Positions 13,053 to 13,096 of a stretch of DNA of 13,096 nt are shown in pieces. The DNA is from CAZNUP01 sp964609775 (GTDB taxonomy: Bacteria; Patescibacteriota; Microgenomatia; JAMCZE01). Under the pieces are notes generated by a model that saw only the letters and a list, made by a program, of their open reading frames with translations, was not told the DNA's origin and ran no database searches. The translations under genes and the position numbers were made by a program. The stretch covers positions 1-13,096 of the forward strand of contig CAZSSJ010000023.1 of assembly GCA_964609775.1 (NCBI GenBank), in the 5' to 3' direction. How positions within the stretch are numbered: position 1 is the first letter of the stretch; every line of letters starts with the position of its first letter.

Positions 13053-13096
13053 TCTTGACAAGAAAAACAAGCACTCACAGCGGAGCGAGGAATTTA
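13053..13096 (-). repeat. 44-nt repeat upstream of RNA copy 2 (runs off the window)
   Basis: This copy matches 11358-11401 at 39 of 44 bases and lies the same 52 nt from the RNA's -10 box. It reaches the right edge of the window, so the true length of the repeat is unknown. Confidence 0.75.

Noticed and set aside
12847..13074. Minus-strand 75-codon frame over RNA copy 2
   Set aside because: It runs through the terminator, hairpins and -10 box of the RNA, and copy 1 has no matching frame.

Overview
The window reads as a chromosomal segment of a small-genome bacterium, most likely a member of the Candidate Phyla Radiation (Patescibacteria). This is inferred from short gene spacing with repeated 1-4 bp overlaps, start codons without Shine-Dalgarno sequences, a DUF5652-type mini membrane protein, a stand-alone receiver domain, and a Lon with an unusual linker. 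TGA is used as a stop (for example at 1145-1147), so the recoded TGA=Gly code of Gracilibacteria/SR1 does not apply. No rRNA, tRNA or CRISPR array was seen.

Left part (1-7343, + strand). A tightly coupled operon encodes an ABC-2 type exporter (one ATPase, two DUF990-like permeases), the tRNA modification enzyme MiaA and a membrane protein with a bacterial PH domain. A single-domain response regulator and Lon protease follow, each with its own recognisable promoter. The lon promoter carries a perfect inverted repeat over its -10 box and predicted start site.

Middle part (7340-10129, - strand). This holds a DEDDy-type exonuclease, a DUF5652-like small membrane protein, a Nudix hydrolase, half of an MFS transporter that ends at a 31-nt perfect palindrome, and a short-chain dehydrogenase. 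Most genes here and elsewhere have a -10-like box only 6-15 nt before the ATG, which suggests that leaderless or near-leaderless mRNAs are common in this organism.

Right part (10130-13096) looks accessory and more AT-rich. It contains two modules with the same order: a 37-nt repeat, a + strand gene, a - strand structured RNA gene, and a 44-nt repeat. In module 1 (10309-11401) the gene is a family 2 glycosyltransferase. In module 2 (12034-13096, running off the window) it is a DUF3800 protein, predicted to have an RNase H-like fold. The two RNAs share a perfect TATAAT box, a hairpin, and a closing helix with compensatory base changes. DUF3800 genes are known to lie near several candidate structured RNAs, so a DUF3800 protein-RNA mobile or defence-like system is the most interesting reading. 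Between the modules lie a two-gene pair of small unknown proteins and a hairpin resembling an IS200/IS605 (TnpB omega-RNA) right end.
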